Of a stretch of DNA of 64,000 nucleotides, positions 23,969-32,303 are shown piece after piece. Position 1 is the first letter of the stretch. Each line of letters begins with the position of its first letter. The notes beneath the pieces were generated by a model, which was not told the DNA's origin, did no database searches, and saw only the letters and a list, made by a program, of their open reading frames with translations. The position numbers were made by a program, and so were the translations under genes. Source of the stretch: Sphingomonas caeni (lineage in GTDB: Bacteria > Pseudomonadota > Alphaproteobacteria > Sphingomonadales > Sphingomonadaceae); NCBI RefSeq assembly GCF_026013415.1, contig NZ_JAPDOK010000003.1:124001-188000 (forward strand). The letters run 5' to 3'.

Positions 23969-24459
23969 AGATCACCATCATCCGCCTCTCCGCCTTCGAA
24001 TCGGCGATCGCGCGCTTCGATGCATGGTGGGACGGCCGCAGCCCGCGCGAACGCGTGATGCTCTCGGTGCTCGGCACGCTGATCGGTGGCATCGTGCTGG
24101 TCTATGGCGTGATCTTCCCGCTCCAGAACGCCCGCGCCAGGGCCTTTGCCGATATCCGCACCTATGAGACGCTCAACGCCCGCATCCGCGCCGCCGGCGC
24201 GCTCTCGCCCCAGCGCGCCGCGCCGCGCACGGGCGATCCGCTCAGCGTGGTCAATAGTTCGGGCGCCTCGTTCGGCGTCGTCGCACAGGTCACCCCGATC
24301 CCCGGCGGCGCTCGCGCCACCATCGCCGACGCCAGCTATGACAGCCTTGTCGCGTGGCTCGCCGATCTCGGGGCCACCAGCAAGCTGACCGTGCGCCGCG
24401 TCGAGCTCACCCGCCGCGCGCCGGGCCGGGTCGCCGCGGTCGTGGATTTCGGATCATGA
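23965..24459 (+). CDS. gspM: Type II secretion protein GspM
   Basis: 164 residues: a cytoplasmic N-terminus with RFDAWWDGRSPRERVMLSVL, which is characteristic of GspM, a transmembrane helix (LGTLIGGIVLVYGVIFPL), a coiled coil, and a periplasmic ferredoxin-like domain (YDSLVAWLADLGATSKLTV). It pairs with GspL in the inner-membrane platform. ATGA overlaps join it to gspL and gspE. Confidence 0.9.
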   Translation: MKITIIRLSAFESAIARFDAWWDGRSPRERVMLSVLGTLIGGIVLVYGVIFPLQNARARAFADIRTYETLNARIRAAGALSPQRAAPRTGDPLSVVNSSGASFGVVAQVTPIPGGARATIADASYDSLVAWLADLGATSKLTVRRVELTRRAPGRVAAVVDFGS

Positions 24460-25937
24460 ACGAGACTTTGATCGTCACCGAAGGCGCGCCCGCGCTCCCC
24501 TATAGCTATGCCCGCCGCCAGGGCGTGCTCCTGCGCGCGACCCCCGCAGGCATCGAATGCGTCCACCGCGCCGGGGTCGGCCTCGACGCGATGCTGGAGG
24601 TCCAGCGCATCGCCCCCGGCGCCGTCTTCGTCGCTGCTTCGGACACCGATTTCGATGCCGCGCTTAGCGCCGTATACAGCGGCAACGCCGCCGCCGCCGA
24701 TCTCGACCTTGGCGACATGGATCTGGCCGCGCTCGCCGACAGCGCCGCCGCCGTCGACGACCTGCTCGACACGCGCGATGACGCCCCCGTTATCCGCCTG
24801 ATCAACGCGCTGCTGCTCGAAGCGGTCAAGGAAGGCGCGTCGGACGTCCATGTCGAGACGCAGGAAAAGCGGCTCGTGATCCGCTTCCGCGTCGACGGCG
24901 TGCTGCGGGACATGATCGAGCCCCCGCGCGCGCTGGCGCCCTTGCTCGTCAGCCGCATCAAGGTGATGGCCAAGCTCGACATCGCCGAGAAGCGCATCCC
25001 CCAGGACGGCCGCGTGACGCTGCGCATCGGGGGCCATGACGTCGATGCCCGCGTCTCGACCATCCCCACCCAGCATGGCGAGCGGGTGGTGATGCGTCTG
25101 CTCGAAAAGGGATCCTTGCGGCTCGATCTGGGCGCGCTCGGCATGAGCGAGCGCGACCGGCAAGTGTTCAACCGCCTGCTCGAACGCCCGCACGGCATGC
25201 TGCTCGTCACCGGCCCGACCGGATCGGGCAAGACGACCTCGCTCTATGCCGCGCTCCATCGGCTGAACGACCGCAAACGCAATATCATGACGGTCGAAGA
25301 TCCCATCGAATATGAACTTGCCGGGATCGGCCAGACCCAGGTCAATACCCGCACCGGCATGACCTTCGCCCGCGGCCTGCGCGCGATCCTGCGCCAGGAC
25401 CCGGACGTGATCATGGTCGGCGAGATTCGCGACCAGGAAACCGCCGAGGTTGCGGTCCGATCGGCGATGACGGGTCATTTCGTGCTCTCGACCCTCCACA
25501 CCAACAGCGCGGTCGGATCGGTCACCCGGCTGATCGACATGGGCGTCGAGCGCTATCTGCTCGCCCCGATGGTGGTCGGCCTCGTCGCGCAGCGGCTGGT
25601 GCGCAAGCTCTGCCCGGCCTGCCGCGTCGAGGACAAGGCGAGCGAGGCCGATTCGCTCCTGCTCGGCGGCGCGATCAAGCCCGGCAAGCCGCTCTGGCGC
25701 GCCAAGGGCTGCGAGCAGTGCAACGGCGAGGGCTATCGCGGCCGCGAGGGGCTGTACGAGGTCGTCGCGGTCGACGACGCCTTCCAGAAGCGCATTCATG
25801 ACGGCGCGTCGGAGGCTGAGCTGGAGGCGGCGGCGCGCAAGGCGGGACCGAGCCTGATGGATGACGGCGTCGCCAAGGTGCGCGCCGGGTTGACGACGGT
25901 CGAGGAAGTAGCCCGCGTGGTGAGGGACGAGGGGTGA
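24456..25937 (+). CDS. gspE: Type II secretion ATPase GspE
   Basis: 493 residues. The N-terminal domain (1-120) precedes the PilT/VirB11-type motor: GASDVHVETQEKRLVIRFRV, Walker A GPTGSGKTTSL (about 252), Asp box IMTVEDPIEYEL, Walker B LRQDPDVIMVGEIRD and His box STLHTNSA. The C-terminal tetracysteine zinc site CPAC...CEQC (about 386-421) is present, as in canonical GspE. It powers pseudopilus growth through GspL and GspF. Overlaps gspM by 4 bp and the downstream lipoprotein gene by 4 bp (GTGA). Confidence 0.96.
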   Translation: MNETLIVTEGAPALPYSYARRQGVLLRATPAGIECVHRAGVGLDAMLEVQRIAPGAVFVAASDTDFDAALSAVYSGNAAAADLDLGDMDLAALADSAAAVDDLLDTRDDAPVIRLINALLLEAVKEGASDVHVETQEKRLVIRFRVDGVLRDMIEPPRALAPLLVSRIKVMAKLDIAEKRIPQDGRVTLRIGGHDVDARVSTIPTQHGERVVMRLLEKGSLRLDLGALGMSERDRQVFNRLLERPHGMLLVTGPTGSGKTTSLYAALHRLNDRKRNIMTVEDPIEYELAGIGQTQVNTRTGMTFARGLRAILRQDPDVIMVGEIRDQETAEVAVRSAMTGHFVLSTLHTNSAVGSVTRLIDMGVERYLLAPMVVGLVAQRLVRKLCPACRVEDKASEADSLLLGGAIKPGKPLWRAKGCEQCNGEGYRGREGLYEVVAVDDAFQKRIHDGASEAELEAAARKAGPSLMDDGVAKVRAGLTTVEEVARVVRDEG

Positions 25938-26434
25938 GCGTTGCCCCTTTTGTCCGCGTTCTGATCGCGACGGCGTTTCTCGCCACGGGGTGCGGTACCC
26001 AATCTCCGCCCAAGGTCGACCGGCTGGAGCTCGTCAACGGCAACGGTATGGGCGGCACAGCCCTGGAGGTCCACCTGCAGAGCGATGGCAAGGGCCGTTT
26101 CGAATTCAAGGGCATGGACCTCCCATCGCCCGCGACCGGCAATTTCAGCATTTCGCCCGAGCGGTTCACCAAGATGGTCGCAGAACTCGAACCGATGCGG
26201 CGGGATGCACGTCCGACTTCGGACGCTAGCGTGCTGAGCCCAACCTGTTCCGGCACCTACGTCACGGATTCCGGGGGCTTTTATGTCCGTTGGACGGGGC
26301 CGGGTTTCGACGAGCACATGCGTTTTGACTTCGGCTGCGATGCCAGGCGTTACAAAAGCCGGAACGATCGCTTGGAAGCGATGATGGAGGATTTGCCGGT
26401 CCCGCGATCCCGGCAATCCCTGGGCGCCCGCTAA
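25934..26434 (+). CDS. Lipoprotein of unknown function inside gsp operon
   Basis: 166 residues from GTG 25934, whose last bases overlap the gspE stop; its own TAA shares a base with the gspF ATG. The signal peptide MSVAPFVRVLIATAFLATGC has a lipobox ATGC. The mature part is mostly beta by eye (ALEVHLQSDGKGRFEFKG, FYVRWTGPGFDEHMRFDFGC) with a likely Cys pair (PTCSGTY and DFGCDA). I recognise no family. Full coupling to gspE and gspF implies a role in secretion; a pilotin-like or outer-membrane accessory function is a guess, since sequence similarity to GspS is not visible. Confidence 0.7.
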   Translation: MSVAPFVRVLIATAFLATGCGTQSPPKVDRLELVNGNGMGGTALEVHLQSDGKGRFEFKGMDLPSPATGNFSISPERFTKMVAELEPMRRDARPTSDASVLSPTCSGTYVTDSGGFYVRWTGPGFDEHMRFDFGCDARRYKSRNDRLEAMMEDLPVPRSRQSLGAR

Positions 26435-27657
26435 TGCCCGCCTTCGCCTACAAGGCTGCCGACAAGACCGGCGCATCGCGCAAGGGGATCATCGAGGCTT
26501 CATCCCCCGCTGCCGCCCGCGCGCTGCTGCGAGAACAGGCGCTGCTGCCGCTGTCGGTCGAGGCGGCAGCGACGGGCCGCGAGAAGGCGTTCGGGGTCAC
26601 GCTTCCCAGCTTCCGCCGCGGCATCAACGCCCGGCAGCTCGCAACGGTCACCCGCCAGATCGCCACGCTCGTCGGGTCGGATATTCCGATCGAGGAATCG
26701 CTCCGCCTTGTTGCCACACAATCTGAACAAGCGGCGGTAAGTACTTTGTTGCTGGAGGTTCGTGGCGCCATTCTCGACGGTCGCAGCTTCGCCACCGCGC
26801 TCGGCGCCCACCCCAAGGCCTTCCCCGAATATTACCGCGCCTCGGTCGCCGCGGGCGAGGCCTCGGGCAAGCTGCCCGACGTTCTCAACCACCTCGCCGA
26901 GTTCGTCGAGAACCGGCAGACCAACAACCAGAAGCTCCAGCTCGCCTTGCTCTATCCCGGCCTGCTCGCCTGCGTATCGCTCGGCATGATGGTGATGCTG
27001 ATGGTCTATGTCGTGCCGGACATCGTGAAGGTGTTCGTCTCGCGCGGCGCCGATCTGCCCTTCCTCACCCGCGTGCTGATCGCGGTGAGCTGGTTCCTCC
27101 AGAATTACGGCCTCTGGCTGCTCGGCGCGATCGTCCTCGCCTTCCTACTCTTCGCCCGCTGGCGCCGCGTCCCGGCCAATCGGCTGAAGATGCACAAGTT
27201 CTTCACCGAGCGCCGCCCGATCCGCCGCTTCAGCCGGCAATACAACGCCGCGCGCTTCGCCGGCAGCCTCGCGACGCTCGTAGGCAGCGCCGTGCCCCTG
27301 GTGGACGCGCTCCACGCCGCCGCCGCGGTGACCCCCAACCACTATGTCCGCGAACGCGCGCTCCACGTCGCCCAGCGCGTGCGCGAGGGCATCAGCCTGC
27401 GCGCCGCGATGACCGAGGCCGAGGTCTTCCCCTCGATGCTCGTCGCGATCGTCGCCTCGGGCGAATCCTCCGGCAAGCTCGCCCCCGCGCTCGACCGCGC
27501 CGCGACCGAGCTCGAGCGCGAGCTCGACGCGCTGGTCACCGCGCTGGTTGCCCTGGTCGAGCCGCTGGTGCTGCTGGTAATGGGCGGGCTGGTGCTGACG
27601 ATGGTGCTGGCGATCCTGCTGCCGATCATCAACCTCAACAATCTGGTGGGGCTGTAG
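26434..27657 (+). CDS. gspF: Type II secretion inner-membrane protein GspF
   Basis: 407 residues with the duplicated GspF/PilC domain: PAFAYKAADKTGASRKGIIE at the start (the usual GspF opening), first repeat with LATLVGSDIPIEESLRLVA and PEYYRASVAAGEASGKLPDV, second with LATLVGSAVPLVDALHAAA and VAIVASGESSGKLAPALDRA. Three transmembrane helices, the last at the C-terminus. The ATG overlaps the TAA of the lipoprotein gene. Last gene before a bidirectional hairpin. Confidence 0.96.
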   Translation: MPAFAYKAADKTGASRKGIIEASSPAAARALLREQALLPLSVEAAATGREKAFGVTLPSFRRGINARQLATVTRQIATLVGSDIPIEESLRLVATQSEQAAVSTLLLEVRGAILDGRSFATALGAHPKAFPEYYRASVAAGEASGKLPDVLNHLAEFVENRQTNNQKLQLALLYPGLLACVSLGMMVMLMVYVVPDIVKVFVSRGADLPFLTRVLIAVSWFLQNYGLWLLGAIVLAFLLFARWRRVPANRLKMHKFFTERRPIRRFSRQYNAARFAGSLATLVGSAVPLVDALHAAAAVTPNHYVRERALHVAQRVREGISLRAAMTEAEVFPSMLVAIVASGESSGKLAPALDRAATELERELDALVTALVALVEPLVLLVMGGLVLTMVLAILLPIINLNNLVGL

Positions 27658-27664
27658 CCTTCAC

Positions 27665-27690
27665 CCCTCTCCCGCGAATGCGGGAGAGGG
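27665..27690. terminator. Hairpin between convergent gspF and gspN
   Basis: An 11-bp perfect stem CCCTCTCCCGC / GCGGGAGAGGG with GAAT loop lies between two converging stops. The right flank is GCTAAAAC, the left is short of T's on the minus strand, so termination efficiency is unsure. Confidence 0.6.
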
Positions 27691-27696
27691 CTAAAA

Positions 27697-28467
27697 CTAC
27701 ATCCGTCCCGTAAATGGCCGCCCCGCGGGCAAGCCGATAAACGGCATCATCTCCGCTCCCTCCGGCGTCAGGCTGATCGTCAGCGTGCCGTCCTCGGCCA
27801 ACGTCCCGCTGAGCAGCGTCTTGAGCCGCTGCGTTGCCGGCGCCAGCCGGATCGTGGTGACCTTCCCCGTCTTCTGCGCGGTCAGGATCAGCGACGGCAG
27901 CTGGGTCGGCCCGCCGCCGAAGCGCGGGCGGCAGCTGCCGGGATCGCTCACCATCCGCGCCGCCATCATCCGCTCCGATCCGCCGACCACCAGCCGATCG
28001 ATCTCGACCTGCCCGACGATATCGCAGGCGAAGGGCAGATTGGGCTGGATCGCCTGGAGCAGCGAGGCGGTCGCCGATCCGCTCACCTTGTCGAGCACCG
28101 TGCCGCCAAGTCCCGAAACCACGCGCCCGCCCAGATCGGTATCGGGGCCGCGCAGCCGCCAGTCGGCGGCATAGCCGAGGCTGAGCAGTGAGCGCAGCGG
28201 CGCGAATTGCCAGCGCGCGACGCTTCCGCCGACGATCCCGACCTCGCCGTTCCAGATCGTCCCCGAAATCCCGCTGCGCCAGGCGTAGTTCTTGAAGACC
28301 GCCCCGGCCGGGATCGTCGCGATCATCGCCACGGCATAAGCGGCTATGCCCAGCAGCGCGAAACGGATAAGACGCCGCCGTGCCACGGCACGCTGATCGG
28401 GAGTCGCAATTGCATCGCCGGGACCTGCTGAAGCTCCTGCAATCCAGCCTTGTCGCGTCAGCGGCAT
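27697..28467 (-). CDS. gspN: Type II secretion protein GspN
   Basis: 256 residues from ATG 28467, which has GAGGGA upstream; a GTG at 28386 would remove 27 residues and much of the overlap with the divergent gene. After a basic stretch (ARRRLIRF) comes one transmembrane helix (ALLGIAAYAVAMIATIPAGA), then a periplasmic beta-rich domain with WRSGISGTIWNGEVGIVGGS, GRVVSGLGGTVLDKVSGSAT and FIGLPAGRP, as in GspN. GspN supports the platform but is dispensable in some systems. Confidence 0.82.
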   Translation of the reverse strand: MPLTRQGWIAGASAGPGDAIATPDQRAVARRRLIRFALLGIAAYAVAMIATIPAGAVFKNYAWRSGISGTIWNGEVGIVGGSVARWQFAPLRSLLSLGYAADWRLRGPDTDLGGRVVSGLGGTVLDKVSGSATASLLQAIQPNLPFACDIVGQVEIDRLVVGGSERMMAARMVSDPGSCRPRFGGGPTQLPSLILTAQKTGKVTTIRLAPATQRLKTLLSGTLAEDGTLTISLTPEGAEMMPFIGLPAGRPFTGRM

Positions 28468-29453
28468 CGGTCGTGCTTCCCTCGTCTGCGTTCGCAGCGG
28501 GCGAGAAGAAGGACAAGCGCCCGATCGCCCTGCTGGTGCCGCTCAGCGGTGAGCGTGCCCGGCTGGGCTCTAGCATGCGTTCGGCCGCGTTGCTCGCCGA
28601 AAACAGCGCCTTCGTGAAGAGTTTCGACACGCTCGGCACCGCCGCCGGCGCCGCCGCGGCCGCCACCGCCGCGCTCAAGCTCAAGCCCGCTTTGATCCTG
28701 GGGCCGCTGCTCGCCGAGGAAGTCCCCGCGGTCAGCTCGACCGTTGCGGGCCGCGTGCCGATCATCGCCTTCAGCAACGATTCGGTGCTCAAGGCGCCCG
28801 GCACCTATATCTTCGGCATCACCGCCGGGCAGGTCACCGGCGCCGTCCTGCGCTATGCCCGCACGCGCGGGGTGCGCAGCGTCCTCGTGATCGACGACGG
28901 CACGCCCTGGTCGGCCGCCGCCGCGCTCGCCGCCGGGCGGATGGAGTCCGAGATCGGGCTGCGCATCCGCGTCCTCGCGGTCAGCCCCGGCGCGCCGCTT
29001 CCCGATTTCGGCGAGCTGCCCGATGCGGTACTGCTCCCGGGCAGCAGCGAACCCGCCCTTGCGGTCGCCCGCGCGCTCAGGGAATCGGGCGTCCTGCTGC
29101 TCGGAACGCTCCAGACGCTCGATCACCGGCCCGATGCGCTCGGCGCGCTCGAGGGCGCCTGGCTCGCCAGCCCCGATCCGGTGGCCTTCGGCACCTTCGC
29201 CAGCGAATTCGCCGCGCGCAACGGTTCCAATCCCGGCGCGATCGCCGCGCTGGCGTACGACGCGGCGGGGATCGCCAATTCGCTGCGCGCCTCGAACAAG
29301 CTCACGCCCGAAGGCCTGCTCTCGAGCCAGGGCTTCCACGGCGTCACCGGCCCGGTCCGCTTCCGCACCGACGGCAGCGTCGCGCGCGACTTCGCGATCG
29401 TCGTCGCACGCCCCAGTGGCTACGAGCCCGTCGCGGTGAGCTCGGGATCATGA
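28410..29453 (+). CDS. Periplasmic ligand-binding protein, LpoA/branched-chain type
   Basis: 347 residues from TTG 28410 (GGGAG 6-7 bases upstream); a GTG at 28380 is the alternative. The N-terminus has a twin-arginine-like start (HRRDLLKLLQSSLVASAASV) and cleavage near AFAA. The mature protein is a type I periplasmic-binding fold: RPIALLVPLSGERARLGSSM, ILGPLLAEEVPAVSSTV, VPIIAFSNDSVLKAPGTYIF, GVRSVLVIDDGTPW. This fold is used by LpoA-type activators of penicillin-binding proteins and by amino-acid receptors. The ATGA overlap with gspJ suggests a service role for secretion, for example making room in peptidoglycan; this is inference. Confidence 0.75.
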   Translation: MHRRDLLKLLQSSLVASAASVVLPSSAFAAGEKKDKRPIALLVPLSGERARLGSSMRSAALLAENSAFVKSFDTLGTAAGAAAAATAALKLKPALILGPLLAEEVPAVSSTVAGRVPIIAFSNDSVLKAPGTYIFGITAGQVTGAVLRYARTRGVRSVLVIDDGTPWSAAAALAAGRMESEIGLRIRVLAVSPGAPLPDFGELPDAVLLPGSSEPALAVARALRESGVLLLGTLQTLDHRPDALGALEGAWLASPDPVAFGTFASEFAARNGSNPGAIAALAYDAAGIANSLRASNKLTPEGLLSSQGFHGVTGPVRFRTDGSVARDFAIVVARPSGYEPVAVSSGS

Positions 29454-30124
29454 GAGCCCTTTGTGGGGTGCGGCACCAGCCCGCTCCCCCACCCGGCCTC
29501 CCTTACCATAGGGTAGCCTATGGGAGGCCGGGTGGGGGAGCGGGCTGGTGCCGCACGCCGGCGCAGCCGGCCAACGAAGAATCTGGTTTTACGCTGATCG
29601 AGCTGATGATCTCGCTCGGCCTGTTCGCGCTGATCGCGGTGGCCGGGCTCGCGCTGGTGCAGGGCATTCTCGGCGTCCAGGGCCGCACCGAAGTCCGGCT
29701 CGATCGCCTTGCGGAGCTTCAGCGCACCATGTTCGTGGTCACCAGCGATATCGACCAGATCGCCACCGGCCGCATCAGCGGCAACGCCAAGGAAGGCCTC
29801 AAATTCGTCCGCGCCGCGCCGGGCATCGGCGGCGCGCGCATACCGGTCGAATATCGCCTCGTCGGCGGCATGCTGATCCGCCAGGCGAACGGCGCCCCGC
29901 AGCGCCTGCTCCCCGGCGTCGCCTCGGCGCGCTGGCGCTTCTGGAACGGCGCATGGCGCGACCGCTGGCCGATCACCGACGCGCCCGAAGTCGCCGATCT
30001 CTGGCCGCAGGCGATCGAGATGGAACTGGTGGTCACCGATGCGAATGGCCGCCCCGCCGGCACGCTGCGCCGCGTCGTCGTCCTCCCCAAACAGCTTCCG
30101 CCCGAGCAGCCGGGGCCGCTATGA
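29450..30124 (+). CDS. gspJ: Minor pseudopilin GspJ with elongated leader
   Basis: 224 residues. The prepilin site is NEESG/FTLIELMISLGLFAL with Glu at +5, giving a 46-residue leader, far above the usual 5-15. Residues 7-36 of the leader come from a 35-bp-arm perfect hairpin (29468-29556). The mature part shows QRTMFVVTSDIDQIATGRI and VEYRLVGGMLIRQANGAPQ, as expected for GspJ. The ATG overlaps the upstream stop, and the gene overlaps gspK by 4 bp. No other in-frame ATG lies between the hairpin and the prepilin site. Confidence 0.9.
   Translation: MRALCGVRHQPAPPPGLPYHRVAYGRPGGGAGWCRTPAQPANEESGFTLIELMISLGLFALIAVAGLALVQGILGVQGRTEVRLDRLAELQRTMFVVTSDIDQIATGRISGNAKEGLKFVRAAPGIGGARIPVEYRLVGGMLIRQANGAPQRLLPGVASARWRFWNGAWRDRWPITDAPEVADLWPQAIEMELVVTDANGRPAGTLRRVVVLPKQLPPEQPGPL
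29468..29556. repeat. Long perfect hairpin inside gspJ leader
   Basis: 35-bp perfect inverted repeats (29468-29502 and 29522-29556; arm begins GTGCGGCACCAGCCCGCTCC) around a 19-base loop that itself contains ATAGG...CCTAT. All of it is within the coding sequence of the GspJ leader and stays in frame. In RNA this would be an extremely stable stem just after the start codon. Confidence 0.93.
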
Positions 30125-31029
30125 AACGCCCCGACCCCCAGGAACAGGGCATGATCCTGGTCCCACCCGGCGAAGCCGGGATGATACTTGTAAACGTCCT
30201 GATGATGGTCGCCATCGCGGCGGGGCTCGTCCTGCTGCTCATCAACCGCGAGGAACTCGCGCTCGACCGGGGCCTGCGCACCCGCGAGGCGGCGCGTGCG
30301 CTCGCGGCGGTGCGTGGCGGCGAGGTCTCGGCGATCGTCGCGCTCCGCCGCGACGGCGACACCTCGCCGGGCCAGGACTATCCCGGCGAACCCTGGGGCG
30401 CGCTCTCCGAAAGCGGCGCGCCGATCGAGGGCGGCACGTTCGACCTCGCCATTTCGGATGCCGAGGGCCGTTTCAACATCAACAATGTCCGGTCGGGCGA
30501 GGCCGCCTCGCTGATCATGTTCCAGACGATCGCGCGCACCATCGGCCTCAGCGACATGGATATGGATGCCTGTGTCCAGATGGTGCGGCTTGGCGGGCCC
30601 GTCACCGATCTCCGCCCGATCCGCGCGATGGGGCTCGATCCGGCGGTGCTCGACCGGCTAGAGAAGCTGGTGACCGCGCTCCCCGGCACCACCACGATCA
30701 ACCTCAACGCCGCCGACGAGGAGATGCTGCTGCTCCTGTTCCGCGACGAATTCGCGGTCCACCGCCTGATCGAGAAGCGCAACCGCCGCGGCTATCTGAC
30801 CCCCGCCGATCTGGTTTCGGAAAAGCTCAGCATCCCTTGGGGCACATCGTTCCGCTCGACCAGCTTCTGGGTCCGCACCCGCGCGACGATCGGCGGCACC
30901 ACGCAACAGGGCGCGACGCTGATGAAGCGCCGCTGGGACCAGCGCGGCCAGACCGAGGTCTTCCCGATCGAACGCTGGCGCGGCGCCGCGGTGCCCCCCG
31001 ATGCGCCACAATTTGTGGTGAAATCCTGA
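30121..31029 (+). CDS. gspK: Minor pseudopilin GspK
   Basis: 302 residues, ATGA-coupled to gspJ. The leader ends PPGEAG before MILVNVLMMVAIAAGLVLLL; position +5 is Asn, in keeping with GspK lacking the Glu of other pseudopilins. The leader holds a doubled GMILV (residues 10-14 and 20-24) separated by CCCGGCGAAGCCGGG, a small palindrome. The mature part has AISDAEGRFNINNVRSGEAA and an SAM-like helical region with TTINLNAADEEMLLLLFRDE, both GspK features. It caps the pseudopilus with GspI and GspJ. Confidence 0.92.
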   Translation: MKRPDPQEQGMILVPPGEAGMILVNVLMMVAIAAGLVLLLINREELALDRGLRTREAARALAAVRGGEVSAIVALRRDGDTSPGQDYPGEPWGALSESGAPIEGGTFDLAISDAEGRFNINNVRSGEAASLIMFQTIARTIGLSDMDMDACVQMVRLGGPVTDLRPIRAMGLDPAVLDRLEKLVTALPGTTTINLNAADEEMLLLLFRDEFAVHRLIEKRNRRGYLTPADLVSEKLSIPWGTSFRSTSFWVRTRATIGGTTQQGATLMKRRWDQRGQTEVFPIERWRGAAVPPDAPQFVVKS

Positions 31030-31035
31030 CTTTTC

Positions 31036-31128
31036 CCCGTTCGCCCTGAGCTTGTCGAAGCCCTGTCTTTCTTCTTCGACCGACCCGCAGAAGAAGAACA
31101 GCCCTTCGACAAGCTCAGGGCGAACGGG
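31036..31128. repeat. Inverted repeat between gspK and dinB
   Basis: Perfect 25-bp inverted repeats (31036-31060 and 31104-31128; TTCGCCCTGAGCTTGTCGAA core) with a partly self-complementary middle. This motif is a common dispersed repeat in sphingomonad and related genomes. It ends one base before the dinB stop and may end transcription from both sides. Confidence 0.85.
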
Positions 31129-32187
31129 TTAGAGTAGATCGAGCAGATTCTCAGCCGCCGCCTCCTCGAACCCCGACAGCGTCACCCCGATCAGCCGGAT
31201 CGCATCCCTGAGGGGAAACAGGCTCCGCACCAGCGCCAGACTCACCGCATGCAGCGTCTCGCGGTCGCTCACCGGCGCTCCCAGGGTCCGGCTCCGCGTC
31301 ACGATCCGGAAATCGGCATAGCGCGCCTTGACCGTCACCGTGCGCCCGCGCCCGCCGCTCTTCTCGATCCAGCGCCACACCCCATCGGCCTGTTCGAGCA
31401 TCGCCGCTTCGACCGCCGCGGGCGTGGCGAGATCGACCTCGACCGTCGTCTCCGATCCCGCCGACTTGCGCGGCCGGTCGGGAGTCACCTCGCGATGATC
31501 CTCGCCGCGCGAGATGGCGTGGTACCAGGCGCCCGCCTTGCCGAACTGCGCGGTCAGCCAGCCCAGCTCGCGCTCGCGCAGATCGGCGCCGGTGTGGATG
31601 CCCAGCCGGTTCATCTTCTCGGTCGTTCGTGGCCCCACCCCGTGGAAGCGCGAGACGGGCAGCGCGGCGACGAAACCGGGCCCCTGTGCGGGGGTGATCA
31701 CGAACTGCCCATTGGGCTTGTTCTGGTCCGAAGCGAGCTTGGCGAGGAACTTGTTGTACGAAATCCCCGCCGACGCCGTCAGCCGCGTCTCCTCCAGGAT
31801 GCGCGCGCGGATCTCCGCGGCGGTCTCGGTCGCGGAAGGCAGCCCCTTCAGATTCTCGGTCACGTCGAGATAGGCCTCGTCGAGCGACAGCGGCTCGACG
31901 AGCGGCGTGTAATCGCGAAAAATCGCCCGGATCTGCGCAGAAACCGCGCGATAGACCTCGAACCGGTGCGGCACGAAGATCAGGTCCGGGCACCGCCTGA
32001 GCGCCGTCACCGAGGGCATCGCGCTGCGCACCCCGAACGTGCGCGCTTCATAGCTCGCCGCCGCGACCACCCCGCGCCCGGAAGCACTCCCCACCGCGAC
32101 GGGCTTGCCGCGCAATTCGGGGTCGTCACGCTGCTCCACCGAGGCGAAGAAGGCGTCCATGTCGACATGGATGATCTTGCGGGTCAT
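31129..32187 (-). CDS. dinB: DNA polymerase IV (Y family)
   Basis: 352 residues of the usual DinB length. Catalytic motifs are IIHVDMDAFFASVEQRDDPE at the N-terminus (metal Asp) and SLDEAYLDVTEN (the SxDE catalytic pair, about 104). GISYNKFLAKLASDQNKPNG and FHGVGPRTTEKMNRLGI (helix-hairpin-helix) follow. The C-terminal little-finger domain is present, but the ending ENLLDLL gives no obvious QLxLF clamp motif. It carries out error-prone lesion bypass. No LexA box was identified upstream. Confidence 0.95.
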   Translation of the reverse strand: MTRKIIHVDMDAFFASVEQRDDPELRGKPVAVGSASGRGVVAAASYEARTFGVRSAMPSVTALRRCPDLIFVPHRFEVYRAVSAQIRAIFRDYTPLVEPLSLDEAYLDVTENLKGLPSATETAAEIRARILEETRLTASAGISYNKFLAKLASDQNKPNGQFVITPAQGPGFVAALPVSRFHGVGPRTTEKMNRLGIHTGADLRERELGWLTAQFGKAGAWYHAISRGEDHREVTPDRPRKSAGSETTVEVDLATPAAVEAAMLEQADGVWRWIEKSGGRGRTVTVKARYADFRIVTRSRTLGAPVSDRETLHAVSLALVRSLFPLRDAIRLIGVTLSGFEEAAAENLLDLL

Positions 32188-32211
32188 GCTGGCGGGAATA
32201 CTAAAATGATC

Positions 32212-32292
32212 GTCATCCCGGCGAAAGCCGGGACCCAGGGTTACTCAACGACGCCGCTCGCGGCTCTGGGTCCCGGCTTTCGCCGGGATGAC
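32212..32292. repeat. Inverted repeat upstream of dinB
   Basis: Perfect 27-bp inverted repeats (32212-32238 and 32266-32292; GTCATCCCGGCGAAAGCCGG) around a 27-base loop. The core CCCGGCGAAAGCCGGGA is related to the short palindrome within gspK (30155-30178). It lies between the dinB start and the stop of the serine hydrolase gene. Confidence 0.88.
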
Positions 32293-32303
32293 GGGTTTGG
32301 TCC

